This document shows, piece by piece, positions 46,715-58,380 of a stretch of DNA of 64,000 nt. Numbering within the stretch: the first letter of the stretch is position 1; every line of letters starts with the position of its first letter. Location: assembly GCF_032884065.1 (NCBI RefSeq), contig NC_088871.1, positions 45,249,591 through 45,313,590 of the forward strand, written 5' to 3'. This stretch comes from Artemia franciscana. Taxonomy: Eukaryota > Arthropoda > Branchiopoda > Anostraca > Artemiidae. Both the position numbers and the translations under genes were made by a program. A model generated the notes under the pieces. It saw only the letters and a program-made list of their open reading frames with translations, did not search any database and had not been told where the DNA came from.

Positions 46715-47703
46715 CTTTTTTTCTTAGATCTCCTGGTTCACCGAAATGGTGCATGCTTCGAGTTTGGAGTCTATAGAAAACTCACACATAGTGACCGTTA
46801 CTTAAATTATTCTTCTAATTATTCTTTACTAATTATTCTAATTATTCTTGCCTAGGTGAAATTGTGAGAATGCTGGAGAAAATATTACAGCTGTGAAAAG
46901 AATGAGCGGTCACTTCTCTAGTTGACAGAGCCTTACGAGTTTGTTCTCCACCTTTCCTGGATTCAGAGCTTGACCACCTTAGAGATATTTTATTTGGGAA
47001 TGGTTATCCAATCAGTTTAATAAATTCTGTAATTGCTAAAGGTATTAAAATTATCAGATAGTGATACAGTAAACGCAAATCAAATGGAAATTCAGTTTAT
47101 CTTGGTCTCCCGTACGTTAAAAGGGTTTCAGACCACATTTCCAAAAATCTAAGGAAAAACAATATTTTCAATTACTATAGACCCAGAAAAACTATCAGTT
47201 CCCAAATCTACTAAGGTAAAGACCCTATCCCGATAGGTGAAAACTCCGGTGTCTACAGAATTCCTTGCTCTTGTGGTCTTTGGTACATCGAAGAAATTAT
47301 CAACAACTTACAGATAGATTAGCTCAGCACCATATCTCATTTAATAACACCCTTAAAAAGTGGAAAAAACCTGAAAATTTAGACTCTGTCCTCTCAGAAC
47401 ACATATTTGATAATCCAGACAATACTGTTTTTTTAAACCAAGCTAGCCTAATTTCGCATGACAAAGATATTATCCAGCACTACAGAGAAGCTGTTGAAAT
47501 TTATAAATACCCACATTTAGATGTAGCTTTGAACAGAGATTCAGGTGATTTAAGAATAAATGAGTCGTATTTCAGTTTTCTCAAAAGAGAAGCCGATACT
47601 TCAGCAATCCCTAAAATTAACCTTGATCCACTTCCCCAATCACATAATCAAATACGTCATAATCCCCTTAGGTCTTTAAGGGAATCCGCAAAAAATGCAA
47701 AGA
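46715..47703 (+). pseudogene. Second Penelope-like relic with GIY-YIG remnant
   Basis: Pieces in order: EFGVYRKLTHSDRYLNY (RT end, about 46759-46809), VDRALRVCSPPFLDSELDHL and RDILFGNGYPISL, LGLPYVKRVSDHISKNLR, then GVYRIPCSCGLWYIEE with the CxC and the start of the GIY-YIG nuclease (about 47249-47296), and a long C-terminal frame (to about 47703) with LSEHIFDNPDNTVFLNQASL. Frameshifts separate the blocks and part of the nuclease is lost. The 3' end is interrupted by repeat copy A6. The same block order as at 21292-22369 identifies the class; sequence divergence shows it is a different subfamily. Confidence 0.8.
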
Positions 47704-49165
47704 TCAGACAATTCGTTGTAACGAACTGTAGTAAGGAGCGACCCGGCTCAATAGTAAACGAAACTCTAAAAAACGGAAATTTCGATACTAATAGATGCAT
47801 CAAAACAGTCAGATTTTTATGATGATTTTAAATAAATGAGTTTAATCAAATTTAGTCTTACTCATCAAAAGTTAAGAGCCTGACAAAAATTTGCCTGATT
47901 TTTGAAAATAGAGGGAAACACCCCTTAAAAGTCATAGATCACGGGTGCGTATTTATTTGTTTTCTTTTTTTCCAGGGATGATCCTCGATCCAGTGGTGCT
48001 AGAATGTCGCAAGAGGGCTCATTCCAACAGAAGTTAAAAGTTCTACTGCCTTTTTTAAGTGGTCGAAAATATTGGAGGGCACCTAGGAGACCTCCCACGC
48101 TCATTTTTTCCGAAATCAATGAATCAAAATTTTGAGATTCAGTTTTGTTCAGCATAGTCAAAAAGCCTAATAACAAGGTCTTTGGGGACGACTTACTCCC
48201 TCACTGTCCAAGGGAAGGGGCTGCAAGTCACAAAATGTGACCGTGTTTAGGTATAGTAATGATTATTGGGAAGTGAACAGACGTTTTCAGAGGGTTTTTT
48301 TTTATTGGGAGCAGGGTTAGAGAGAGGGGGTTATGTTGGAGGATCTTTTGATGAAGGAATTGTCAGGGGAGAAGATAGTTTCCATGAAGGGAGCGCAGGA
48401 TATTCTAGCATTATTTAAAACAGAACAAAACAATTAAAAAATAAATATGGAAAAGCTTTTTCACGTGCAAGTAAGGAGCAGCATTAAAACTTTAAACGAA
48501 CAGAAATTATTACGTATATGCGGGGTCATCTCCTCCTAAATACCTCGCTCTTTACGCTAAAGTGTTTTTAGTAATTTCAACTTTTTATTCTACGGTCTTT
48601 GTGATTCAGGGGTCATTCTTAAAGAATTGGAACAAAATTTAAGCTTTAGTGTAAAGAGCGAGGTAATTAACGAGGGGGCAAATCCCCTAATATACGTAAT
48701 AAAATTATACAATATAAAAGTTCGTTACGTAAGTTAATTCGTAAGCTACGTATATTTTCTACTAATTAAAACGTTCGTATAAAATTAAAAGTTCTAGTTG
48801 CCTTTTTAAGTAACCAAAAGACCGGAGGGCAATTAGGCCTCTTCCCTCATCCCCTTTTTTCTCAAAATCTCCCGATCAAAACTAAGAGAAAGCCAATTAA
48901 CCCAAAAGAAATAATAATATGCAAATTTCGTTTTAGTTATCCATGTACGGATAGGCAGAATAAAAAAATATGTTAATTTAAAAACGTTTAGAAATAAAAT
49001 GAAAAAACAAGTTTTTTAACTGAAAGTAAGGAGCGACATTAAAACTTAAAACGAACAGAAATTACTCCGTATATTAAAGAGGCTTTTCCCTCCTCAATGC
49101 CCCGCTCTTTACGCTAAAGTTTTTTACTATTTTAAAAAGTAAAGTTGAGAAAAAGAGTCAAGTTT
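47704..49165 (+). mobile_element. Repeat A, copy A6, left part
   Basis: Starts TCAGACAATTCGTTGTAACG and runs through all modules to the loop of its 3' palindrome, where copy A7 interrupts it. The weak internal hairpin (CCTCGCTCTTTACGCTAAAG and its partner) is at 48541-48665. Inserted into the C-terminal frame of the Penelope-like relic. Confidence 0.85.
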
Positions 49166-51449
49166 TCAAACAGTTCGTGGTAACGAACTGTAGTAAGGAG
49201 CGACCCGGCTCAATAGTAACCAAAACTCTAAAAAATTGAAGTTTGATATCAATAGCTACATCAAAAGAATCGCATATTAATGCTGATTTTAAATATATAA
49301 GTTTCATCAAGTTTAGTCTTACCCATCAAAAGTTACGAGCCTGAGAAAATTTGCCTTATTTAGGAAAATAGGGGGAAACACCCCCTAAAAGTCTTAGGAT
49401 CTTAACGAAAATCACACCATCAGATTCAGCGTATCAGAGAACCCTACTGTAGCAGTTTCAAGCTCCTATCTACAAAAATGTGGAATTTTGTATTTTTTGC
49501 CAGAAGACAAATCACGGGTGCGTGTTTATTTGTTTTTTTGTTTTTTTGTTTTTTTTTTTCTTTTCCCCAGGGGTCATCGCATCGACCAAGTGGTCCTAGA
49601 ATGTCGCAAGAGGGCTCATTCTGACGGAAATGAAAAGTTCTAGTGCCCTTTTTAAGTGACCAAAGAAATTGGAGGGCTTCTAGGCCCCCTCCCACGCTCA
49701 TTTTTTTCCAAAAGTCAACGGATTAAAATTTTGAGATATCCATTTTGTTCAGCATAGTCGAAAACCATAATAACTATGTCTTTGGGGATGACTTACTCCC
49801 CCACAATCCCTGGGGGAGGGGCTGCAAGTTACAAACTTTGACCAGTGTTTAGATATAGTAATGGTTATTGGGAAGTGTACAGACGTTTTCAGGGGGATTT
49901 TATTTTGTTTGGGGGTGGGGCTGAGGAGAGGGGGCTATGTTGGAGGATCTTTCCTTGGAGGAATCTGTCATGGGGGAATAAAAATTCAATGAAAAGGGCG
50001 CAGGATTCTCTAGCATCACTGTAAGAAAACAATGAAAAATAAACATGAAAACGTTTTTTCAAATGAAAGGAAGAAGTAGTATTGAAACTTAAAACGAAAA
50101 GAGATTATTCCGCATATGACGGGTTCTAAGAATACTTTAGCATAAAGAGCGAGGTATTTAGGAGAAGATAAATACCTTGCTCTTTATGCTAAAGTATTTT
50201 TAGTAATTTCAACTATTTATTCTAACGCCTTTCTGATTCAGGGGTCATTCTTAAAGAATTGGGACAAAACTTACGATTTAGTGTAAAGAGCGAGGTATTA
50301 ACGAGGGTACAAACCCCTTCGTATACATAATAAAAATATAAGGTTATGAAAGTTTGTTACGTAAGTTAATTCTTCAGTTACGTATATTTTTTACTAATAA
50401 AAACGGTCGTTAAAAATTAAAAGTTCTAGTCGCCTTTTTAAGTAACAAAAAAATTTGAGGGCAACTAGGCCTCCTTCTCCACCCCTTATTTCTCAAAATC
50501 GTCTGATCAAAACTAAGAGAAAGCCATTTAGCCAAAAAAAGAATTAATATATAAATTTCATTTTAATAATTTATGTGCGGAGAGCCAAAACCAAACATGC
50601 ATTAGTTCAAAAACGTTCAGAAATTAAATAAAAAAAAACTAATTTTTTTAGCTGAAAGTAAGGAGCGACATTAAAACATAAAACGAACAGAAATTACTCA
50701 ATGAAAAAATAAACATGGAAAAATTCTTTCAATTGAAAATAAGGAGTACCATTGAAACTTAAAACGAACAGAGGGGAGGGGACAACTCATTTCATATACG
50801 GAGTAAAATATAAAAAATATAAAATATAAAAATATAAATGTAAAAATATAAAATATAAAAAAAATATAAGGTTATGAAAGTTTGTTACGTAAGTTAATTC
50901 TTAAGTTACGTATATTTTTTACTAATAAAAACGTTCGTTAAAATTAAAAGTTCTAGTTGCCTTTTTAAGTAACCGAAAAATTGGAGGGCAACTAGGCCTC
51001 CTTCTCCACCCCTTATTTCTCAAAATCGTCTGATCAAAACTAAGAGAAAGGCATTTAGCCAAAAAAAGAATTAATATACAAATTTCATTTTAATAGTTTA
51101 TGTGCGGAGAGCCAAAACCAAACATGCATTAATTCAAAAACGTTCAGAAATTAAAAAAAAAAAAAACTAATTCGTTTAGCTGAAAGTAAGGAGCGACATT
51201 AAAACTTAAAACGAACAGAAATTACTCCGTATATGAAATGAGTTGTCCCCTCCGCAATCCCTCGCTCTTTACGCTAAAGTTTGACTCTGCCACAATTCTA
51301 ATTTTTAAAACAATTTAAAGCTTTAGCGTAAAGAGCGAGGGATTGCGGAGGGGACAACTCATTTCATATACGGAGTAATTTCTGTTCGTTTTAAGTTTTA
51401 ATGTCGCTCCTTACTTTCAGCTAAAAAAATTAGTTTTTTTTTTTTAATA
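49166..51449 (+). mobile_element. Repeat A, copy A7 (nested, with internal duplication)
   Basis: Starts TCAAACAGTTCGTGGTAACG directly after the loop of A6 and ends with a T-run at about 51447. The 3' half is present twice: modules from ATATAAGGTTATGAAAGTTTG to the palindrome arm occur at 50337-50700 and again at 50862-51423. They are separated by a scrambled segment (50700-50860) with TAAAAATATAAAATATAAA repetition. The intact palindrome is 51178-51423. Confidence 0.85.
51178..51423. repeat. Long palindrome of repeat A7, loop inverted
   Basis: Arms of about 100 bp match the A2/A4 subfamily. The loop begins GTTTGACTCTGCCACAATTC, the same orientation as A2 and opposite to A4. Confidence 0.95.
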
Positions 51450-51566
51450 ACGTTAAGAGCGGGGCGTTGAGGAGGGAAAATCTCCTTTATTATACGGAGT
51501 AATTTCTGTTCGTTAAAGTTTTAATGTCGCTCCTTACTTTCAGTTAAAAAACTTGTTTTTTTTCAT
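51450..51566 (+). mobile_element. Repeat A, copy A6, right part
   Basis: AAGAGCGGGGCGTTGAGGAG and TATACGGAGTAATTTCTG are the partner arm of the left arm at 49020-49118 (A6), followed by the AAAAAACTTGTTTTTTTTCA end. This half arm has no partner of its own nearby, which shows A7 inserted inside the A6 palindrome. Confidence 0.8.
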
Positions 51567-51884
51567 TTAATTAAAATCAGAAACCTAGTGACCTAGTTCT
51601 CCAATTTATTCAATTCCTGCTTCGTTTCTTCGAGTGAATAAATTTGTTCTTTTATTTCTCAGTTGTTTGATAGTATCTGTCGATGGCAGTTCATATTTAT
51701 TTGGATTTTGTGCATTTCGCGGATACTGGCGAATAAGTCACTTTATCGTTGTTAGGTATTTGATTTAATTCTTTTAATGTTTGGTATTTTATTTAATTTT
51801 TTGATGTTTTCTTCGTTGGTTTTGTTGTACTTTCCCCATTTGTTTTTTGGTTTTTGCTTTTTCCTTGATCATATTATTTTGTTC

Positions 51885-52060
51885 GCGCTGAAGAAGAAAG
51901 GTGGTTGTTCTCTCAAAATATTCGTTTTCTGTGTTTTCTTCAGTATTTTTATTTGTCCTTTAAAAACTTCATTTTTGAGCGTTTTCTTTCTTTATGTTAT
52001 GGCAGGCCAATGTGGTTTAAGAAATTATCAACGAAAACTACACTTTTTAAGGTGTTTGCT
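51885..52060 (+). mobile_element. Penelope-like 5' region fragment with decayed hammerhead core
   Basis: CTGAAGA (51888-51894) with a weak stem II and AAAA in place of GAAA. Downstream a frame begins MAGQCGLRNYQRKL, recalling the MERQCGLRSYL start of the element at 21349. The same stretch appears reversed at 13190-13275. Confidence 0.5.
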
Positions 52061-52475
52061 ACTATTTTTTTTTAGTTTTTCTTCGGGCAATTTTTACCAC
52101 ACGTTTCCTTTTTCTAAATTTGGCGCAAGCTACAATCAAAAACAGCATAACTGCGTATTCTAGTTCTTTTACGTTCCTAGTTTTCGTTATTTTAATAATA
52201 TATGTTTGGTTGCTTAAGTTTTCACTTAACGAAATGATACAATCAGATTTCATTTTTACTGTCCTTGGTACGTTAAATAATATTTCAGAGCAACAATCTT
52301 TTTCAATTTTTTTTTTATTTCATTCTATCTCACGGGCTGGAACCAGGTTTCTCCCACTTGATGGGACAAGAGACATTATGTGGCTGGACTAGTAAATCTA
52401 TTATCTGTTTTTGTTTGTTTTTTTTTGGCAGATTTTCTCACATGCTAAAGATTAAAATATTAAATAAAAGCAATG

Positions 52476-52669
52476 CAGGGCTGTATCTAGGATTTTTTTT
52501 TCAGGGGGAGGGTTACAAAAATGTTTTTTTCGAATGGGGGATTATAATTTCATTTTTGAAAAACACATATAAATGTGTTTATATCCATTTTGTTACGTCT
52601 TTACGAGTCAGATAAACATTTCGGGGGTAGGTGGATTTCAAACCCCCTTACCCCCTGGATACGGCCTTG
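52476..52669. mobile_element. hAT-like MITE with 8-bp target duplication
   Basis: 194-bp element starting CAGGGCTGTATCTAGGA and ending TGGATACGGCCTTG. Flanking octamers AAGCAATG and AACCAATG match at 7 of 8. The interior has GGGGGAGGGTT and its inverted partner. Confidence 0.8.
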
Positions 52670-53329
52670 AACCAATGTCATTTTTGGATATTCAATGTTT
52701 TACGTCCAGTTAGGTCCACCAGTTATCAATGTCATTATTAAAGCCAATTGCACGGAGGCATTACGAAACATCAAAATTAAGCAAGACGCAATAGGGAGGT
52801 TCCAGATGGACGGCGGAATTTAGAACATATCATTTATTGCATCCAGTACATCATTTCCTGTCATATATACTCAGTCCTGCCCAGCCATGCTTTCGTTTTT
52901 TATTACCCTCTTCTTTGCAAAGCATCTAATCTAAGATGGCGAAAAAGATAGTCAAGTAGAAAAAAACAAGCCAACTGCTTTTGTTACCAAATTTATCAGA
53001 TTTCTCCGAATTTGTGCAAAAGAAAATTAAGTTCTCCGATACCTCCTCGAAAATTGATGTTCGTTAACACATGAACAATAACCAAAAATTCAAATATTAG
53101 TTTTCGCTAGTTAATCTTCACTTCAGAACCCAATTTTCTTGAGAGGAACGTACGGGAAATCACGGAGAAATTCGGGTATATTGGAAGAACTGCTGTCGAT
53201 GCCATGATCAAACGGAAACTTTGGTCACTCCCAAAATTTTTATGCGCCGTGTCACTCCGATAATAATAGTTTCACCGTCAACTGCTGCACCAAACTCAAT
53301 GCAGGTTATTATTCATTTGTCCTCGAACA

Positions 53330-53497
53330 GGATGAGAGGATGTTGAAAGGAAACATTTAAGGGAAAAAGGAACTTCTTGGGGGGGTCTAAAGAAATAGGG
53401 CTTGAAAAGAATTGGTCATTGGGATGGAGGAGGAGCGTGCGCAGCTGTGTTGGCATCAGACGAATTGGTACTGCAGTGAGTTGTTAGTAGTAGCCGT
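53330..53497 (+). mobile_element. LINE A 3' end
   Basis: GGAACTTCTTGGGGGGGTCT, GGAGGAGGAGCGTGCGCAG and a TAGTAG tail, as at 26440-26760 and 62040-62190. Confidence 0.8.
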
Positions 53498-53690
53498 AGT
53501 ATTATTTTACTACTACTGCTACTACTAAGAACTCACTGCAACACCAAGCTACTTTAGACCAGCACAGTTGCATGCGCTCCTCCTCCACCCGCACCTATTC
53601 AAACTCTCTCTCTTGAGCCCCCTCCCAAGAAGTTCCAACTTCGTTTGAGTCCTTCCTTAAGATCTCTACCTCATGGAGAACAAGGCCGTA
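53498..53690 (-). mobile_element. LINE A 3' end, inverted tail-to-tail
   Basis: Reverse-complement version (CTACTACTACTGCTACTACT, then GCATGCGCTCCTCCTCC and CCCAAGAAGTTCCAACTTC) abutting the plus-strand copy at the trinucleotide tails. Confidence 0.8.
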
Positions 53691-53800
53691 TCCAGGGGGA
53701 GGGATTAAGGGGTAGAACCCCCCTCGAAATGTTTTTCCGACTAGTAAAAACGTAACAAAAATGAATATAAACGATTTTTCGATGCTTTTGTTAAAGTTTT
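53681..53800 (-). mobile_element. Partial copy of the 52476 MITE
   Basis: AAGGCCGTATCCAGGGGGAG start, then GAAATGTTTTTCCGACTAGT and AAAACGTAACAAAA, the reverse of the 52560-52669 end. The other end is missing. Confidence 0.65.
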
Positions 53801-54764
53801 TAGGTAACCCCTGAAGAAAGATCATGGATACGTTCTTTCTGGGCATCATGCTTTTTGTTTGGTCTCAGATGGATGGCCGAAAAGAAAAAAAAAAAACTGT
53901 GAAATATTTCTTTGGGCTTGAACGACAGAGTGTCTAATCACAAGAGAAAACTAGACTGGTCCCCCATATACCCCCTGCCCCACAGTTGGCTCAGTCCAAT
54001 GTACATAGAAATTAAAAATCAATTCTTCATGTTCTTTAGTTCTGTTTGACAATCAATATCTATTGTTAAGATCATGTCAGCAAATGATTTGGTAACAGCA
54101 ATTGAAGACTACCCTTCTAGACCAACCACAATAACTATATAAAAGTTATATCGTTCGGCTGCTCACTCAACAATCTATTCATATATCGTCCCCGCCTAAT
54201 GTCTGGAAATAAACCTAGACTATAAGTAAAGATTACTGATATTTTAAATTGGAATTATGAACCAACAGTTTATGAAAAACATAGGCCGATAAAAATGTAA
54301 GCTAACAAATTCCGTAGAATTTGGAATGCAGCGTAATATTATTTTCAGGTGTTTGGAGGGGGGGACAGGGATGCAACTGCAATGATGCCGACTGATAAAA
54401 ATGGAAAGAATGTTGGTTACTAATGTATTATAGTGACCACACACAAGAAGTGAAGTTGGGTTAATAATAATGAAATTAACCAAAATATGATGAAAATATA
54501 ATACTTTAGGAATAAAATTATGGAAATTACAATAAGGAATTATGGAAAGCAGGCCACCCAGAACGCATTATATTAAATAACTACCTAACCACCTCCATAT
54601 ATTACATATTTAATTAAAATATACCTGCATACTGCTTTATCTCGCTCAGACTAAGCTGATTACCTCCGAATGGACACAGAAAACTGGTTTCATTGCAGAT
54701 CAAGAAACAAAGTGTGGTCGTTATAACACGTAAGTACCGAATGTTGAACGGAGAATTAAAAGAC
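53801..54764. other. Non-coding spacer
   Basis: No supported gene or repeat family. Confidence 0.4.
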
Positions 54765-55320
54765 AGTACTCCTTTGTTGTTATTGTATCTAATTTAGAAA
54801 TGTAGTCTTACGCTGCCGTTATCAATATTTTTTCTTTACTACCAATTTTATTATTTGTTACCAACATTTTTTACTTCAAATTCCTATCTTAATACATTTT
54901 TTTTTTGGTTTGACATTCATAATATTATTTATTGACGTTACTTCTTTGTTGTTAAGACATTATTCCTTTGTTTTTATTGTATCTAGTTTTAAAATGTAGT
55001 CTTTTACCGCCGTTATTAATAGTATTATTATTAATTGATAATTATTATTAGTATATTATTATTATTATTATTAATTATTAATTAATGATTATTTATATTA
55101 ATTTATAATTATAATAGAATAAATTCAAATTTTACAATTAATTTTTGTTTTGTTACCAATTTTATTCTGGTACCAATAATTAATAATTATAATAGAATAA
55201 ATTTAAATTTTACAATTAATTTTTACAATTCAATTTTTGTTTTGTTACCAATATTAAAATTCCTATCTTAATACATTTTTTTTTATTTATGACATTCATA
55301 ATATTATTCATTGCTTGTTA
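54765..55320. repeat. Nested A+T-rich tandem duplications
   Basis: CTCCTTTGTTGTTATTGTATCT (54769) recurs at 54963. TTCCTATCTTAATACATTTTT recurs at about 54880 and 55259. TAATTATAATAGAATAAATT recurs at about 55104 and 55184. Confidence 0.75.
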
Positions 55321-56430
55321 TTTTTCAAATACTTATAATTTAGACGCAATAGTCACCTTGTTTTTCATGCAATAAGCAATGTGGTAAATAAATTATCTTT
55401 TCACTTATAATAAATTACCTTAATTACTTCTATCTTTACGAATTGGCACAGGCTTTTTTATGTTCATTGCATAAATCAACCGTGCCAGAAGTAGTTTTAT
55501 CGTTGTGTTGATAATCTCTGTGTAATAAAGGCTAGTTTCGACATTTGTAGATTTTTTGCCTAATGCAGATAAAACTCAAGTCACCCACAAATCTTCAACG
55601 CAGACGGACAAAAAATGCCGAGTGTAGACGGCATGTAAAAAACTCAATAAAAGCAGCTATATCAGACAGAGAGCTCTAAACTCTTTTTTTTATTGTACTC
55701 GCATCTTCAAGAGAGATGAAAAAACAGCATGCAGACACAAACATGCAAAATTTATCTAATGAAAACAGACCCGTGTTTATAATGTTTGTTGAGATTTGAA
55801 TATGTTGATATCTGAATCATAGATGAAAAATCAAGGCAATCAATAGGATTAAACTAGCTACAGGGGCACCAACCCGTGACGTCAATTAGGAGAGGGGGTT
55901 CAGAAGGGGCATATACCCCGTAGATTTTTTTGAACCCCTGCAACTCGGATATTTCCTTTGGGGGATTCTCAGTGAAAAACGTGTTTTTTGGCATTTTCCC
56001 AAATACCAATTTTTCCCTAAGCTATAGCGAATTGACGCACTGGTACCAGGTCACCAAAATATAGAGAGGGGGAGGATTTTGTTTCTATTTTTATGAACAC
56101 ATTGATAATAAACATTTTTCGAAATATAGGGAGCGGAGCATTTTAAAAAATGAAAATACCAAAAAGTATTTTTCAGTAAATACCTCACCGTAGAGTAGTC
56201 AGTGCACCTAAAGGTAAGTTTAAAAGTAAGTGTGTAAAGAAGCCTGAGTTTTCAGGGTGGCCCAGAAGGAGGGTTTGAGATGAATACCTCAGAGACAGAA
56301 CTTAAAATCCCAAATCTTCCAATAATTTCCTAAGAAAATGAATTCCTAGATGCGGGAAGTAATCATAGACAGCGCAATAGCGCTGTCTAAGTAAAGAGCG
56401 ATGAGGACGCAGTATGTTATTTATTTTTAT
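55321..56430. other. Non-coding spacer
   Basis: No supported gene. The last 60 bases (GTAAAGAGCGATGAGGACG) hold the conserved hairpin motif of repeat A. Confidence 0.4.
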
Positions 56431-56439
56431 TCTTTTTTT

Positions 56440-57850
56440 TTAAACCGGGGCACTTTGTATCGAAGAAGTCGTTGTAGAAACTTTGGAAAAGGCTCATTCG
56501 GTTGGAAATTGAAAGAGCTAGTGCCCTTTTTAATACTCAAAAGTGATTGGAGGACAGCCAGCCCCCTCCCACGCCTACTATTTTCCTGAGCACATTTTAG
56601 CGTAGTTAAAAGATCTAGAAATTATTTCTTTGAGGATGACAACACCCGCAGAACCCTTGGGGAAAGAGTAGTAATTTATGTCCTGGGGGCATATGAAGGT
56701 TTTATAGAAAGTGTGGTCGTATAAACTTTGGATGGGCCTCGTTGGACTGGTAATCAGAATTTCTAGCGTCTTTTTTAAGATTTAAAGTGATCAGAGGCGG
56801 ATACCCCCGACACACACCGCGCTTTTTCCTGAAATGCATCTGATAAAAATTTTGAGATAGCCATTTGTTGTCGTAGAAAGTTTGAAAAAGATTCATACGA
56901 CTCATATGACAAAAAGTCATTAGAAGGTAACAAGCCCCCGACACCCATCAAAACACATCTAATCAAAATTTTGAGATAGCCATCTTGTTCAGTGTAATTG
57001 AGAGGCCAGGAAATCATGTCTCTGAGGATGAAACTCCCCATAACCCTCAGTGCAAGGGGTATAAGTTATGCCCCGAGCACATATAAGGTTTTTATGGAAA
57101 GGATGGTCGTAAAAACTCCAGAGGGGGCTCATAGGAATGGATATTGAATGTTCTAGTGCCATTTTCAAGAGTCAAAGTGATCGGATGGCAGCCTTTGGGG
57201 TTGAATGAATCCCCCAGAGTCTAAGGGTATGGATTGTAAGTTATGCCCCAGGGACATATAAGGGCTTTAAGGAAGAGGTGGTCGCGTGAACTTCAGAAGA
57301 AGCTCATTTGACTGAAAATGTTTAGTTCTAGTTGACTTTTCAACTAGATAAACGTTATTAGATAATGTTTATCAATTAGATAAACGTTATGGGAAGCAAC
57401 TAGCATCCCCCCTCCCTGAAATCCTCTTTTTCCGAAACGTATCCAATTGGAATTGTGAGATAGCCTTTTAGTCCCGAATAGCCCCAAAACCATATAACAA
57501 TGTCTTTAGGGCGGAAAAATCCCCAAGAACCCATCGGCAATGGCTGTAAATTATGCCCCGGGGCATATGATATTTTATGGTAAGGGTGATCGTATAAACT
57601 TTTGAATCAGATAGAGTTCATTTGATTGGAAGTTGGAAGTTTTAGTGCCCTTTTTAAGGGTCAAAAGTAAATGGAGGACAATCAGCCCCCCCCCAAGCCT
57701 ATCATTCCACAAAACACATCCGATCGAAAAAAAGCTATATTGTTGCGCATTGTTTAAGGGTCCAGTAATTATGTCTTTGGGTATGTCAACCACACCACAT
57801 TCCTCAAGACAAGGGCTGTAAGTTAGGAAATTCGTTCATTGTTTACACAT
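56440..57850 (+). repeat. Degenerate tandem array of repeat A core modules
   Basis: About five diverged monomers of 200-300 bp. Each has a version of GTCGTATAAACTTTGGA, CTCATTTGATTGGAA, TTCTAGTGCCCTTTTTAAG, AAAGTGATCGGAGG, TTTTGAGATAGCCATTTTGT and TGTCTTTGAGGATGA. The same ordered phrases occur once inside each full repeat A (for example 15960-16200). Non-coding. Confidence 0.8.
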
Positions 57851-58380
57851 CGTATATGTTATTGAGAAAGGTATGCATGTTTGAACTTTACTTTCCAAGA
57901 AGACGAAGGGCATTCAAGTGAACCTTTCAGAGAATGTTGAGGGGAGTGGTGAATTAAATTAAATATATTATGTGTATACGGATTGCCAAAAGGGTGTAAC
58001 ACAGGAATAACAGAGTATATTAATTTGAAAAATTCAAGAAATGATAAGGGAGATGATCAGAAAAGGCAGTATTTGCGTGCTACAAATACTACTACAATGG
58101 CCACCACTTCTACTATCACGCTACTCCATTTGCAGTATTGAGGAGAAATTTGAATTAAATCAAAAGACGCTATGTGTATTCACATTGTCAAAACAACGTA
58201 TGTCAAGAATTGATTTGGGAAAGCCTCCATTCATACTGGAGGTCCCAGAGACTTCTTGCTGTCCGGTTCTAAGCCAGCTTAAGTGCTTCAGTGTAGACTT
58301 GAGAAGATATGTGGTCCCCGTCCTGCTCTGGTATCTGGGATCATTGCTTTTTCTGAGCCCAGAATAATTTTAATGATTTA
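57850..58380 (+). repeat. CTA-rich satellite-like monomers, left flank of LINE A
   Basis: Contains CCTTTCAGAGAATGTTGAGG, TTATGTGTATACGGATTGCC-like text, CAAAAGGG and a CTACTACAATGGCC tract, in the order seen in the monomers at 62190-64000. Confidence 0.65.
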
